The translations under genes were made by a program, and so were the position numbers. Below the pieces are notes generated by a model that was not told where the DNA came from, ran no database searches, and saw nothing but the letters and a program-made list of their open reading frames with translations. A DNA stretch of 64,000 nt, from positions 124,001 to 188,000 of the forward strand of contig NZ_BDBB01000017.1 of NCBI RefSeq assembly GCF_001612765.1. The letters are read 5' to 3'. The DNA comes from Nocardia arthritidis NBRC 100137. GTDB taxonomy: Bacteria; Actinomycetota; Actinomycetes; Mycobacteriales; Mycobacteriaceae. The stretch's first letter is position 1. Each line of letters opens with the position of its first letter. Positions 24,201 to 30,410 of the stretch are shown here, one piece after another.

Positions 24201-27200
24201 ATCGCCGCAACCCATGCGGAGTCAACGGTCTGCGCCCGGGTCCGTCACGGTGCCGCAGCCTGCGCAGGAGCGGGGATCCGCGTTCACGCCGGAGTCGAGG
24301 CCGCAAGCCGAGTCAGGGTCCGGCACCCCGAGACCGCCGATTTCATCGGATCGGATCGCCGCGGAGTCCGTATCGCCGCAATCCTCCTCGTGGTCCACAT
24401 CCGCCAGCCACCCTGCGGCGATGCGGCAACCCGCATCAGCGGAACGCCGATTGCTGGTTCCGGTATGGCGAGAAGCTCCGCTTCCCGGCGGTGACCTGCG
24501 CGCCCGCCGTAGCTTGATCGTGTACGACGCACGTACTCCCCACCCTCTGGTGGAGGCTCTCGCCGCCGCTGCGGGCGATCGGGGCCGTCTGGTGCAGCTG
24601 TCGGACCTGCCGGGCGATCTGAATCGCGACGACTTCGCCGCGGGCGCGGCTCTCGGCCGGGCGCTCGCGGCGCGCTACCCCGATACCGACTGCGTGCTCG
24701 ACGTGTGCGATCTCGCTCCCGCCGCGGCAGGTAGGCCCACGGGTGACCTCGGCCGGATGGGGCTGTATCAGGGTGTGCTCGAGGCGCGCGCCGGTTCGCT
24801 CGCGCTGGTGCACGTCGGCGGCGGCCACGTCGGTGCCGAGGGCGCGGAAGCCGCGCCGCTGGGCGGTCTGGTCGCCGCGCTCGCCACGGAAATCCGTGAC
24901 GTGCGCACGCGCAGCGTCCATGTGGTCGCCGAGCGAGAGTCGGTGTGCGCCGATCCCGCGCGATTGCTGGCGATCCTGGGTGCGGAGTGCGCCGCCACCG
25001 AGGACAGCTGCCCTCGGGTGCGGTATCGCCGCGGAATCCGTGAAGCCGTCGAACTGGCGGACGCGTCCGCACGTGAGGGTCTCGTCGTCGATCCCGCCCG
25101 CACCTACGTGGTGACCGGCGGGACGCGCGGACTCGGCGCGGAGTTCGCGGCGGCGCTTGTCGAGCGTGGGGCGCGCCGCTTGGCCGTGCTCGGCCGGGAT
25201 CCGCTGCCGCCGGAACCGGAATGGGACCGCGTGGCCGCCGGATCCGGGTCGGTGGCGGAGAAGGTGCGGCGGTTGGTCGCGTTGCGTGATCGCGGCGTCG
25301 CGGTGCGGACCTACTTCGGCAGCCTCACCGACGAGACGGCGCTGTCGGGGTTCTTCGACCGGGTGCGGCGCGAGCTGGGTCCCATCGGTGGCGTGCTGCA
25401 CTGCGCGGGAAGCGTTTCCGGCGAGAGTCCGGCGTTCGTGCGCAAGACCGGCCCCGCCATCGCGACCGTGCTCGAACCCAAGCTGGCGGGTACGGCGGTC
25501 CTCGCCGACGTGCTCGCCGCCGACCGTCCGGACTTCTTCGTGTTGTTCTCGTCGGTGTCGGCCGTGCTGCCCGGCTTGGCGGTGGGTCTGTCGGATTACG
25601 CGATGGCCAACGCGCATTTGGACCGCTTCGCCGAAGCCCAGCACGCGCTGGGACGGCCCTATTTCCGGTCAATCGAGTGGCCGTCGTTCCGCGGCACCGG
25701 GTTCGGTGAGGTGACCAGCGCGGCCTATCGGGCCACCGGCCTTCCGGCGCTGAGCGCCGCGGAGGGGTTCGAACTGCTCGACGCGGTGCTCGGACTGCCC
25801 GCGCCGGTCGTATTGCCGTATCACGGTGCGGCAGGCAGCCTTTCGACACGCACCGGTCGGCCCGCGCCGGAAACGGCGGCCGCACCGGCTGCGCGCCCCG
25901 CGGCCGCGACCGGGTCCACGGAGGCGTATCAGGAGTTGCTGCGGATCTTCTCCGACGAGTTGAAGCTGGCCCCGGCCCGTTTCGAGGGCGACAAACGGTT
26001 CGAGGAGTACGGCGCGGACTCGGTGCTGATCGCCTCGGCGGTGCGCCGGATCGAGCAGGTCGTCGGTCAGCCCTTCGACCCGGCGCTGGTGCTGGAATTC
26101 CCGACGCTCGACGAGCTGGCGAGTCTGTTGACCTCGCAGTATCCGGAACGCTTCGCGCCCGCACCGCCACCGGATTCGCCTGCCGATCCGCAGCGTGCGT
26201 CCAGTGCCCCACCGCAGACGGAGCAGCGCGGAAAGTCACGCCCCACCGCGGCCACCTGGGCGGCCGACGCACGCCGCGGCCGGGCAGCCGAGCCGATCGC
26301 CGTGATCGGCATCGGCTGCCGCCTGCCCGGCGGCGACACTCCGGAGGCGTTCTGGCGGCTGCTCGCCGCCGGTGCGTCCGGCATCCGCGAGGTCGACCCG
26401 GCTCGCTGGGATCCCGCCCGGTTCTACCGCCCGACCGGCGGGCCCGGACTGACCAACAGCAAGTGGGGCGGGTTCGTCGACGGTGTGGATCTGTTCGATC
26501 CGGAGTATTTCGCGGTCACCGACGAACTCGCCTGGCAGATGGACCCGTTGCAGCGGCTGCTGCTCGAGACCTCGGTGCTGGCCACCACCGATGCCGGATA
26601 CCGGCGTGACGAGCTGGCGGGCAAGCGGGTCGGCGTCTACGCGGGCAGCCGGGCGGCGAACTACTTCAACCGGATTCCGGTGCCCGACCGGCACACCGTG
26701 ATCGGCATCGGGCAGAACTTCATCGCCGCGCGCGTCTCCGACTTCTTCGACTGGCACGCGGGCAACGTCGTGCTCGACAGCGCGTGCTCGTCGTCGCTGT
26801 TGTCGGTACATCTGGCCTGCCAGGCACTGCGGTCGGGCGAGGTCGACGCGGCGCTGGCCGGCGGTGTGGAGGTGCTGCTCGACGAGATGCCGTTCGTCAC
26901 CCTGTCGGCGGCGGGGGTGCTCTCGCCGCACGGGCGGTGTGCGACGTTCTCCGAGGACGCCGACGGTTTCGTGCCGGGCGAAGGTGCGGCGCTGCTGCTG
27001 CTCAAACGGCTCGACGACGCCCTCGCCGACGGCGATCGGGTCTACGCGGTGCTGCGCGGCTCGGCGATCGGCAACGACGGGCACACCATGGGCATCACCA
27101 CCCCGAACATGCGCGCGCAGATCGAGGTGGTCACCGCGGCGCTCGAGGCGGCGGGCATGTCGCCGGACGCGCTGTCGTATCTCGAGGCGCACGGCACCGG

Positions 27201-27729
27201 CACCATGATCGGCGACCCCATCGAACTGAAGGGATTGGCGACCGTGCTGGGCGACCGCTCGCGGGGCCCGGAGCCGTGCGCGGTCGGCAGCGTGAAAACC
27301 AATATCGGCCATCTGCTGTCCGCGGCCGGCATCGCCGGGGCGGTCAAGACGATCCTCGCCGTGCACCACGCGGCGCTGCCGCCGTCGCTGCACTGCGACA
27401 ACCTCAATCCGCGTTTCAAGTTCACCGGTTCGCCGCTTCAGGTCAACCGGGAACTGCGCCCGTGGCGGCCCGCCGACGGCAGGCCCCGCGCGGCGGGCGT
27501 CAGCTCGTTCGGCTTCGGCGGCACCAATGCCCACCTCGTCATCGAACAGGCGCCCGACGGGCACCGGCCGACGCGCCACCCCCTGGATCCACCCGCCTTC
27601 CGCAAGAGGAGCTTCATGCTGCCGAAAACGGTTCCCAGCACATCGACGGAGCCCGCGCCGCGGATCGTGGTCCCGATGACGCCGAGCGCACCCGCGCCGT
27701 CGTTCCTGCGGGTGGAGCCGCTGCGATGA
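6283..27729 (+). CDS. Modular type I polyketide synthase 1 (modules 1-4 plus the ketosynthase of split module 5)
   Basis: A single uninterrupted frame encodes about 7148 residues. Domain order: KS-AT-DH-KR-ACP, KS-DH-ER-KR-ACP, KS-AT-DH-KR-ACP, KS-KR-ACP, KS. All five KS domains keep the active cysteine (residues 201, 1897, 3666, 5557, 6835). Modules 2, 4 and 5 have no AT. There is no loading module and no KSQ variant, so the first KS must receive a starter acyl group from elsewhere. The first KS begins near residue 36; the ATG at 6301 is an alternative start because neither ATG has a strong ribosome site. The stop overlaps the next gene's ATG (ATGA, 27726-27729), implying translational coupling. 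The C-terminal tail after the last KS is proline-rich and probably docks with the next protein. Confidence 0.95.
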   Translation: MWVAAQMSDDGYDLRVLLTRALRRIQELEARPQHEPIAIVGIACRFPGGAETPQQYWELLSSGRDAIVEAPETRWAVADSAPRRARRRAGLLAGPIDAIDAEFLGIAPREAASMDPQQRLALEVAWEAMEDAALVPNSPATARTGVFLGVSWQEYQRTITPDWVNSVDAHTLTGTMSSIVAGRVSYVLGLRGPAVAIDTACSSSLVAVHQACRSLRAGECDVALAGGVNLLQSELTSEALARMGALSPDGHCRPFDARANGYVRGEGAGIIVLKTLSRAIADGDAIRALIRGSSVNHDGRSMGLTAPNPTAQRELLRDALTDAGCAADAIGYVETHGTGTPLGDPIEIEALSQVLGAPRADGSVCLLGSVKSQIGHLEAAAGVAGLIKVVLQLEHERVPRQHDFATMNPKITLDGTALALPTRDVIWPRTERTRLAGVSSFGFAGTNAHVVLEQAPAPQPRADPEGPALLALSARTPSALDVLSRRYAEQMERPEMPLADAAATAALGRTHLTHRRAVVARTAEEAARRLAEPSPRSTDSIPGKPRIAMLFTGQGAQYAGMGAALDRRYPAFRAALDRCDELLGPLPGGVRLRSLLFEANEALLTHTEYAQPALFAVEWACAELWAAFGIRPDVVLGHSLGELVAATVAGVFDLDAGLRLAAERGRLMQAMPQRGAMAAVFAAPEEFGTLWEELAASVSVAAVNSPGQFVVSGAVEAVERVMRAAEERSVRTVRLPGTTAFHSPLLDPMLADFEARVAELVPAPRVAAIPLVSNVTGARLEGPVDAAYWRAHARGTVRFAEGLRAATELGVDAYLEVGPHPVLLEFGRHADPDALWLPSMRRTATDDEVLLTGLGELYCAGAEIEWASVVPPDARRRNGLPTYPFERERVTVPIAGSSARTGYLAEHRFRDRAVVPAAELALRALRAAGGTDDELIDFVAARPVPLEELAEPHVSVAGDRTEVRFQVDNGSVTAVSAAVRAAASETRDPGELSAARLALTTGWDVEDFYRRCADAGLTFGPRFRWLSRLQLGEGSVLAELKRPAELADEPDAWLPCLLDAAVQTGLALVSRDSDTARLPIGIGRLRLSSVNADATAWALAERTDRTVRITVFDTAGAVVCDIEGVWFAESGTAGQSQDRDRMSGLTHRPLWEPAMGLPSGRGPAAVLVIGVGQQAERLAAALRAAGTDAVPVERTTDPARWPRDERAVIYLSDAEADDTAEAARVETRFALSAVQRMARAVTDAPLYLVTVGATGALSGEPVRPAAATLCGLGAVVRTELPELRCRLIDLPVGARCDDHRLVSEICSDAADAVVALRGRHRYTMRMQPSDEFAAAPQLDRGGAYLITGGRGALGSTAARILAEAGAGMVVLAGRSAPGPEDEQEMARIAASGADVETAVADVEDREALSRLLARFGRELPRLAGVVHCAGVLDDALLIEQTPSHIDRVFAGKVAGAWHLHELTADRSLDLFVLFSSVSAVVGTAGQGNYAAANAYLDGLARLRAAQGLTAVSIAWGPWAGTGMAAELSDTARRAWARHGVAELAAEDGVRALRSLLSAEGVVAVFPSVTDVPAEQEAINQGDSQDVRITREPAELLDLVRTHAMTALGRTTAVSDRTPLRELGLDSMMAVELRNALSADLGVRLPATLLFDHPTVAAVSEEIARLDAKSAPGRTGREQAAQRPTTRTSEQLTPPVYPPELPVTPSTPNVAQLTAGEIGAAADDYADAIAIIGMGCRYPGGVRGPADLWHLLTTETDAVTEVPAQRWDVNAVFDPDPDAEGKTYTRWGGFVDGVEDFDAGFFDISVGEARMLDPQQRLLLETSWEALEHAGYPASRLEGSRTGVFVGLMSNDYAERMARAGVAPDAWFGTGNLSSVASGRLSYFLGVNGPSLTIDTACSSSLVTVHAAVRSLRSGECDLALAGGATVVLTPSLDIYFARARGLAADGRCKTFDARADGVVWSDGAGVLVLKRLADAQRDGDRVLGLVRGSAVNSDGRSQGLSAPNGPAQERVIRAALADAAVEAGDIEYIEAHGTGTALGDPIEVHALASVLGENRTEAAPLWIGSVKSNLGHTQAAAGIANIIKVIESMRHERIPASLHFRSGNPHIDWDSIAVRVVAEERPWRRSRRPRRAGVSAFGISGTNAHVVIEEAPQVSETGAVAVSGPYLLVLSAKSAEALRALAAHYRDLLVARPETALLDVCASAAVGRTHFGERVAIGFDTAAQLRAALEDVASGVTASGSVVEVTNGSVELGRRYAAGDEIDWATVYSGHRWRRVDLPTYPFQRKRHWLELEPRSEDTGSSHTLRLAPEMFDGHRLRGVPTAPAAWLCVRLNDIAARLPGKWEVAGLRLIKPLEVTAEAVVRVVLDPGTDGYDVRFVGPGDARTSFATATLIAAADDSVESHDDVASDSDARVWPAYYDTVAGLGLELGPNYRCALDFRRISDTESEAVFRLPGNGIPVLDPIVLDACLHSIVVTANGGEGMFLPSEIGRARFFCGPQLGESIVRCRVRVTERSARAIVGDATLHSASGRPLAALRGVSLLSAKPDAVSKAVAADSSRLGRLLHHLEWVPVESGASATQQPAGRWLIFGDGPVGAAVAAGLGARGIETVVVRPEDEHAADTVSSATTHPFHGVVFAWTSATTQTRIEAVLRLTRALDSGAHRPAALWLLTVNAQRVAPADRPDPDQALLWGFGRTLTTEHPEFGCRLLDLSAGSSVDSALIVDGLLGGHTGEFAIRDGRWLTARLADGLAPADDYRLVADRSGDFDRMRLTSATRRAPASGEVEIAIAATGLNPHDLWVASGIHPEGVLPLGSECAGRITAVGAGVEGLAIGDRVVALATDSFARHVTVNEGMVARLPDHLSFAEGATVPYSFTAAWHALFDLGELRAGDCVLVNAAADGIGMAAVELAAHVGAQVLATAALCRWAESAGLPVTRVDTWRGDEVGERVRAATAGRGVDVVVDSLGDGFAARAPEILCAGGRFVEVIDPVQTGTVHPRDDIDHRPFDPAAVGPRRLGAILRDVMDLFDQHALTALPHAVHGIDRAAEAFRAMSQRNHPGRVVLLGRDGPGARGDRLPDGTYLVTGGFGGLGAAAARWLADRGARHLVLVGRSAPDAAGERLLESLRAVGVGVTARQADVSERAAVAALLRGIAESEFPPLRGVIHCAGVLDDGVVTEQTWSRFETVLGPKYHAARHLDELTRDQRLELFVTYSSVAGLLGTPGQANYAAANAALDALAWRRRAEGLPALSVGWGPFADVGMAADRSDVTARLGRRGLPPLYRDDAVAALEHLLRHDSTAPGVFEFVPERWYAHRAPHVAMAAPLRTRPETTRGSEPPVASNDIASLEALVQRVAMRVLDRAGELDPDVPLHDTGVDSLTGMELRAALATEVGMPLPAGLVFDYPTVRDIARFLHRKGVPASTGGEHETADYVPPVEPAAHSAVPSTPQPPVTPTTHTAVTSTHQLPVPRPREQPVEGNISAAREPRSDQPTDDPIVIVGMSCRFPGGVRTPEDFWDLLWHGRDAITEVPPQRWDIDAYYDPDQAALGTMYTRWGGFVDGADEFDPAFFGIGAAEARAMDPQQRLLLETSWEALERSGRAPGTLAGSRTGVFVGLCFSEYAATPTRAAQPTAIGAYSVIGSAPSVAAGRLAYVLGLQGPAMTLDTACSSSLVALQAASDGLRAGRCDLALVGGVNLQLAPETTIGFCRLASLSPDGRSRAFDADANGYVRADGCGVLVLTRLSQARRNGDRVLAVVRGVAVNHDGRSNGLTAPNGPAQQRVITDALERAGVRPDAVDYVETHGTGTPLGDPIEATALAEVYGAGRAQPLLIGSVKTNIGHAEAAAGVAGVIKAVLMLQHHRIPPSLHFHTPNPLIDWAALPLEVVREARDWPCTGHEPAIGISSFGMSGTNAHVVLAQGDPAPVPRAESPAAEVLVLSARDETALADSARRWADEIDSAGSRFGDLAYTAATGRTHFEERLAVVAETGAAAARELRSRPTSIRGRVQRTARAKVALLFTGQGSQYPGMARELFESEPVFRDAVRRCDTVLGPIADGIGLVEAVYADHGPELLRSTMFTQPVLFAVEWALWELWRAWGITPAAVLGHSVGEFVAACAAGAMTMEDALRLVAARGRLMQRLPDGGGMVAVDAPAEQVSPLVARYEPAVSIAGYNGPAQVVVAGPRAALDLLREELSAGGIRTAELAVSHAFHSAAMDPILDDLAAAAAGATMYDPAIPLVSNLTGAPLRAGELTPEYWARHARQPVRFAQGMRAMAELGMSDFLEIGPQPTLSALGERVLGGSARFTASLRRGRGDRETMMTALGQLYVAGVPVNWEQVHRPRDRRRVLAPTYPFQRQHYWIDSRPATAASTPPGHAGPRSDLAVRSEGALTERDTSPVRFAGRSSRPDDAPLPDPNPAAPEYSSAAVPTPTRQAGRSGYPNSHGAESFDLVLGPESPRYLADHVVDRAVVVPGAWFVATIADAARELVAGDIVAIEDLVIARGLTLSGPQPVRVNVEPTGDGWAVQVSTEGSGTHARAHVHTGTRRIPGGPSLAEILGACPEHLAAANFYELLARAGLPYGPAFRRVTGVRFGRGEALVTLSEPDIESGAGMVHPVLLDAAFQATYAAMSPRAEEQTWVPFAIDQALVSLAAGTVRFGHVRVVEQTPQLCVADVRLLDEEGRPVLVANGLRVMPTPTPNAGGQPSRVPHDRTVTDAYRIDWLETGTALPASATGRWLIIGAPGDFTEGLADALRARGAECVLARPGNGFAFCAENEFEVDLSVPAAVRALLGAVSDRRTSLRGIVSAVALSTDDASAPVAAERLVVGAVHLVQAAALAGEPAVWLLTRHGQRVDPTDQVAPEQSALWGFARSAQLEHREIGCRIVDLDQLGDIRSVVDALVMPEAPRQLALRRGRRRVPRLVPLEVAPGESAVASAAGGTVLITGGLGGVGLRLARWFVDQGWPELVLAGRSAPDARAESVVAELRGRGARIVVRSLDVADHDAVTATLDWIDRELPPLAGVVHLAGVLDDGVVAEQTATRVGRVLAPKTFGAWHLHELTAGRSLRFFLMFSSAAAVVGLPGQSSYAAANAFLDGVAESRSAAGSPALSIAWGPWADTGMVERLGSGAVQRLARRGYGMLRPEHAFDTLAHLLGSVLPAAVTVLPLARPEAGGADVPDVLRDSVAPTVADVDNVPAAGDPTAEMESLVRRCLGLAPGDDLDRPLHELGLDSVAALEIRDELSRRSGHRLPATLAFEYPTPRAVVGLLVRLGSAAEPFVPPSIESHGDSSDRTAARTPAPTRHNADASITPNGDTRPQTADNGFAARFKQPGTNGASAPAGRSFADDRQLIHQPLDQRAAADSFATPTAVDPTTASDAGRGTGAVGDIAIVGVSGRYPGADGLDAYWRVLVEGQDCVTEIPPHRWDHTRYFVPDRHNPFTSYTKWGGFLDDVDCFDPLFFAISPREAEILDPQERLFLQTAWAALEDAGHSRADLARGGLRPEQAGVFVGVMWGTYQMFGAEESRLGRGTLPGSTFWSIPNRVSHALDFQGPSMAVDTACSSSLTALHLACQSIRTGECRLAVVGGVNLSLHPYKFVALSQGQFASTDGRCRSFGAGGDGYVASEGVGAMVLRPLADAEVDGDTIYGVIKGTAINHGGRVNGFTVPNPDVQAAVIRSALRAGGVDPASVSYIEAHGTGTALGDPIEIAGLSKVFGRSGVSELPIGSVKSNVGHLEAAAGVAAMTKVLLQLRHRIIVPSLHATPANPNIDFAATPFRIPAEPLPWPGGDPERPRRATVSSFGAGGANANVVIEEYVDRRPPTRFSGGQVVPVSARDRERLAEYVAALDRFLAAQQPNLADLAYTMQVGRQAGGARAAFVARDIDQLRAAVRAWVDDAPGARSCRNAGEDSRIARWLDGGDIDWDTVRDPGPRRRIPAPTYPFARERYWIPDVAPVPGSDFVTKPTPGRQSASGSDSASPQPMRSQRSAPGSVTVPQPAQERGSAFTPESRPQAESGSGTPRPPISSDRIAAESVSPQSSSWSTSASHPAAMRQPASAERRLLVPVWREAPLPGGDLRARRSLIVYDARTPHPLVEALAAAAGDRGRLVQLSDLPGDLNRDDFAAGAALGRALAARYPDTDCVLDVCDLAPAAAGRPTGDLGRMGLYQGVLEARAGSLALVHVGGGHVGAEGAEAAPLGGLVAALATEIRDVRTRSVHVVAERESVCADPARLLAILGAECAATEDSCPRVRYRRGIREAVELADASAREGLVVDPARTYVVTGGTRGLGAEFAAALVERGARRLAVLGRDPLPPEPEWDRVAAGSGSVAEKVRRLVALRDRGVAVRTYFGSLTDETALSGFFDRVRRELGPIGGVLHCAGSVSGESPAFVRKTGPAIATVLEPKLAGTAVLADVLAADRPDFFVLFSSVSAVLPGLAVGLSDYAMANAHLDRFAEAQHALGRPYFRSIEWPSFRGTGFGEVTSAAYRATGLPALSAAEGFELLDAVLGLPAPVVLPYHGAAGSLSTRTGRPAPETAAAPAARPAAATGSTEAYQELLRIFSDELKLAPARFEGDKRFEEYGADSVLIASAVRRIEQVVGQPFDPALVLEFPTLDELASLLTSQYPERFAPAPPPDSPADPQRASSAPPQTEQRGKSRPTAATWAADARRGRAAEPIAVIGIGCRLPGGDTPEAFWRLLAAGASGIREVDPARWDPARFYRPTGGPGLTNSKWGGFVDGVDLFDPEYFAVTDELAWQMDPLQRLLLETSVLATTDAGYRRDELAGKRVGVYAGSRAANYFNRIPVPDRHTVIGIGQNFIAARVSDFFDWHAGNVVLDSACSSSLLSVHLACQALRSGEVDAALAGGVEVLLDEMPFVTLSAAGVLSPHGRCATFSEDADGFVPGEGAALLLLKRLDDALADGDRVYAVLRGSAIGNDGHTMGITTPNMRAQIEVVTAALEAAGMSPDALSYLEAHGTGTMIGDPIELKGLATVLGDRSRGPEPCAVGSVKTNIGHLLSAAGIAGAVKTILAVHHAALPPSLHCDNLNPRFKFTGSPLQVNRELRPWRPADGRPRAAGVSSFGFGGTNAHLVIEQAPDGHRPTRHPLDPPAFRKRSFMLPKTVPSTSTEPAPRIVVPMTPSAPAPSFLRVEPLR
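6388..11283 (+). other. PKS module 1: KS-AT-DH-KR-ACP
   Basis: KS about residues 36-455 (DTACSSS, Cys201; HGTGTPLGD). AT about 546-860 with GHSLGE (Ser639) and TAFHS, closest to the malonyl-type HAFH motif. DH about 900-1130 with His907, where the HxxxGxxxxP glycine is replaced (HRFRDRAVVP), and a DxxxQ second motif. KR about 1343-1530 with GGRGALG, an LDD motif (B-type) and Tyr1489. ACP with GLDS (Ser1626). Expected outcome is one malonate-derived C2 extension ending in a double bond, if the DH is active. Confidence 0.9.
11461..16530 (+). other. PKS module 2: AT-less, fully reducing KS-DH-ER-KR-ACP
   Basis: KS from about residue 1727 (Cys1897). The KS-AT linker runs straight into the post-AT motif LPTYPFQRKRHW with no AT between. 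DH about 2305-2545 with canonical HRLRGVPTAP (His2315) and DACLH. ER about 2760-3065 of the medium-chain type with GLNPHDLWVASG and an AAADGIGMAA nucleotide site. KR about 3080-3265 with GGFGGLG, LDD and Tyr3227. ACP Ser3377 in GVDS. It should add a fully saturated C2 unit, with malonyl delivered in trans. Confidence 0.9.
16762..22090 (+). other. PKS module 3: KS-AT-DH-KR-ACP
   Basis: KS from about residue 3494 (Cys3666). AT about 4013-4320 with GHSVGE (Ser4106) and the malonyl-specific HAFH at 4206-4209. DH about 4447-4680 with His4461 in HVVDRAVVVP, where the usual glycine is arginine. KR about 4939-5125 with GGLGGVG, LDD and Tyr5084. ACP Ser5229 in GLDS. Predicted to add a malonate unit and leave a double bond. 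Confidence 0.9.
22432..26130 (+). other. PKS module 4: AT-less KS-KR-ACP of trans-AT style
   Basis: The KS (about residues 5384-5810, Cys5557) has GGVNLSLHPYKF, a pattern common in trans-AT rather than actinobacterial cis-AT synthases. No AT follows. A Ser/Pro-rich spacer (about 5945-6065) leads to a KR (about 6275-6470; GGTRGLG, Tyr6439 in SDYAMAN) that lacks the LDD motif, then ACP Ser6580 in GADS. Predicted to leave a beta-hydroxy group, which could be dehydrated by the DH of the next half-module. Confidence 0.87.
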
Positions 27730-30410
27730 GCGGGATCGACCTGGACAGCTTCGCCACCACCCTGCGGGCCGAGGACCCGGTGGTGCGTGACCACCGGGTG
27801 CACGGTGTCCGCATCCTGCCGGGCGTGGTGTATCTCGACATGATCCTGCGTGCGGCGATGGCCGCGGGCTACCGGCCCGGCGACCTGACGATCCGGGAGG
27901 CGTTGTTCCAGCGTCCGGTGGCCCTCGGTGACGACGGCGCGGTGCGCATCGCGTTCCGGGTCGATCGCCCGACCGGCCGCATCGCCATCGACGTGCAACG
28001 CTTGGACGCGGCGGGCCTGCCCGCCGGGCCGAGCGAGCCGGTCGCTGAATGTGTCGTGCTGCTCGCCGATTCGGCCGTCGAGCCGCCCGGAATCGATGTC
28101 GCCGGGTTCCGGGCGTCGGCGCAGGCGCGCGGTATGGCCGAGATGTACGCCCAGAGCGGCAGCCGGGGTATCGAGCATCGCGACTTCATGCGCGCCACGG
28201 GACATTTCGACCGCCGCGACGACCTGGTCACCGCGACACTGGGTCTCGGCCCCGAGGCGGCCGCGCACCTGCCCGGATTCCTGCTGCATCCCACGTTCCT
28301 GGATGCCTCCACGATCGTGCCGTTCATCGACCCGCATCGCCTCGGCGTGGACGACGACAGCGCGTTCATCCCGATCTACTTCGGAGACGTGCGCGCCTGG
28401 CGGGCCACTCCCGAGGAGGTCTTCGTGCGGGCCACGGTCCGCGGCGGCGGGCACCGCGGAGACCTGCTCGAAGCCGAGGTAGCCGTCTACGACCGGGACG
28501 GATCGCCGGTGGTCGGCTATCGGCTGACATCCAAGCGGGTACGGGGCAGCGCGGACATTCAGCGGTTGCTGACACAGCCGGAGTCCACATTCCCGCCGCG
28601 ACAAACCGCTTCCACCCATGTGCCGGTTGCCTCCGGTGATCCGCGTGCGGTGATCACCGCCGACTTGGCTGCTCTCATCGCGAGCGAACTCGGCGCCGAT
28701 CCCGCCGGCATCGCGACGGATGTGGGGTTCTATGAGCTCGGCCTGGATTCCGGGCGCCTGCTGCGGTTGACCGCGGAGCTGGAGGCGCGGGTCGGCGAGC
28801 CGCTCTATCCGACGCTGCTGTTCGAATACCAGACCATCGAAGCGCTCGCCGGACATCTCGCCGGCACCGTCGGCACGAATTACCGCCCCCATGACGCCAC
28901 AGCGCATCCCGCCCCCGGTACTGCCTTCGACGAGCCGATCGTGACCGCAACAGAATCCGTCGCGGACGTGCGCACCGCCGAGCCGCCAACGGAAGCGGTC
29001 ACAGCCGTCGCTCCCGCCTCGGTTCCCGCAGGGTCCGACGAGCTGATCACCTTCGGATTCGACTGGGAACCCGACGCCACCACGCATCCGCGTCGCGAAC
29101 CGGAGAGGCTGCTCGTCTTCGACACCGCCGAGCACCCTTACCCGCACGACGCGGCCGCCACCGTCATCCGGGTCCGGCCGGGTATCGAATTCGCCTCCGG
29201 TGCAGACGCTTTCGTTGTCGACCCGGAGAATTCGCAGCACATGCAGCTGCTGGTCGCACAGCTGACAGCACAGCGGCTGCGCTTCGACGCCGCGTTGTAT
29301 CTGTGGCCCGAAGCGGCCACAGATCCGCAGACGTTGATCGAGCGGGTGTACCTGCCGCTGCGCGATTTACTGCGCGCGGCGGCGGGGGTGCCGCAGTCGC
29401 CGGTGCGCCGGGTGCTCGCTTTCACGCCTGCCACCCCTGCGGGTGAATCGAGTTGCGCACTCCTGGGCGGCTTGGCGCGCACGCTGCGGCTCGAACAGCC
29501 CCAACCGCTTCTGCGTGCCGTGCAGCGCGACCCCGCCGAGGCGATCGGCGACCTCGTGGCCGCCGAGCTGGGCATCGATGAACGCGATCCCGACACCGAG
29601 ATCCGCTACCACGGCGGACGACGCCAGGTCCGCCGGGCACGGTCGCTTACCGACCCCATGCCGAGTTCCGGCGAGGCGGTGCCGCGCCCGGGATCGGTGG
29701 TCGTCGTCACCGGAGGCTTCGGTGGAATCGGGCAGCAGCTGTCTCGCCGCCTCGCCACCGACTACGGCGCCCGCCTGGTCCTGGTGTCGCGCCGTCCGCT
29801 CGACGCGGCGGCCGCCGGGCTGCTCGCCGACCTCGCCGGCCTCGGCGCGGAAGCCGTTCATGTGCGCGCTGACGTGTCGGTGGCCGCGGACGCCGAGCGC
29901 GTCGCCGCGATAGCCCACGCCACCTTCGGACCGGTCGACGTGCTCTACCACGGTGCGGGACAGTTGCGCGACGGACTGTTGTCGAGCACGGGGCGCGACG
30001 ACGCGCAATCCGTCCTGGCGCCGAAGGTCTACGGCGTCGAACACTTGACGCGGGCGCTGCCGGAGGTCCGCCTGACCGTGTTGTTCTCCTCGGTCTCGGC
30101 GGTGCTCGGCAATCCCGGGCAAGCCGATTACGCGGCGGCCAACCGCTATCTGGACGTCTTCGCCGAACAGCGCGATCGGGCCGGAAGCCGGACGATCAGC
30201 GTCGGCTGGCCGCTGTGGGCCGAGGGTGGCATGCGCCCACCCGCCGAGCAGATCGCCGCGCTGCGGCGGGCCGGTGCCGGATTGCTGCCCACCGCGACCG
30301 GAATCGACCTGCTGTTGTCGTGTGCCACGCTCGACCGCGCGCAACTCGCGGCGCTATGGGGCGAGCCCGAAGCACTGCGAGCACGACTTCAACCGGCCGC
30401 CGCCTCCACC
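26293..30410 (+). other. PKS split module 5: KS on protein 1, DH-ACP-KR on protein 2
   Basis: The KS (protein 1 residues about 6671-7095) reads LDSACSSSLLS (Cys6835), with HGTGT and NIGH, so it is complete. It ends the first protein. Protein 2 opens directly with a DH (residues 1-275; His23 in DHRVHGVRILPG, Asp in HPTFLDAS), then ACP (Ser342, GLDS), then KR (about 655-880; GGFGGIG, Tyr802). ACP before KR is unusual for actinobacterial PKSs but is known in trans-AT systems. No second ACP follows the KR. Confidence 0.87.

Noticed and set aside
26784..27725. Upstream extension of the second PKS frame
   Set aside because: It lies inside the first synthase's KS and has no PKS similarity. The ATG at 27726 with an ATGA overlap is the natural start.
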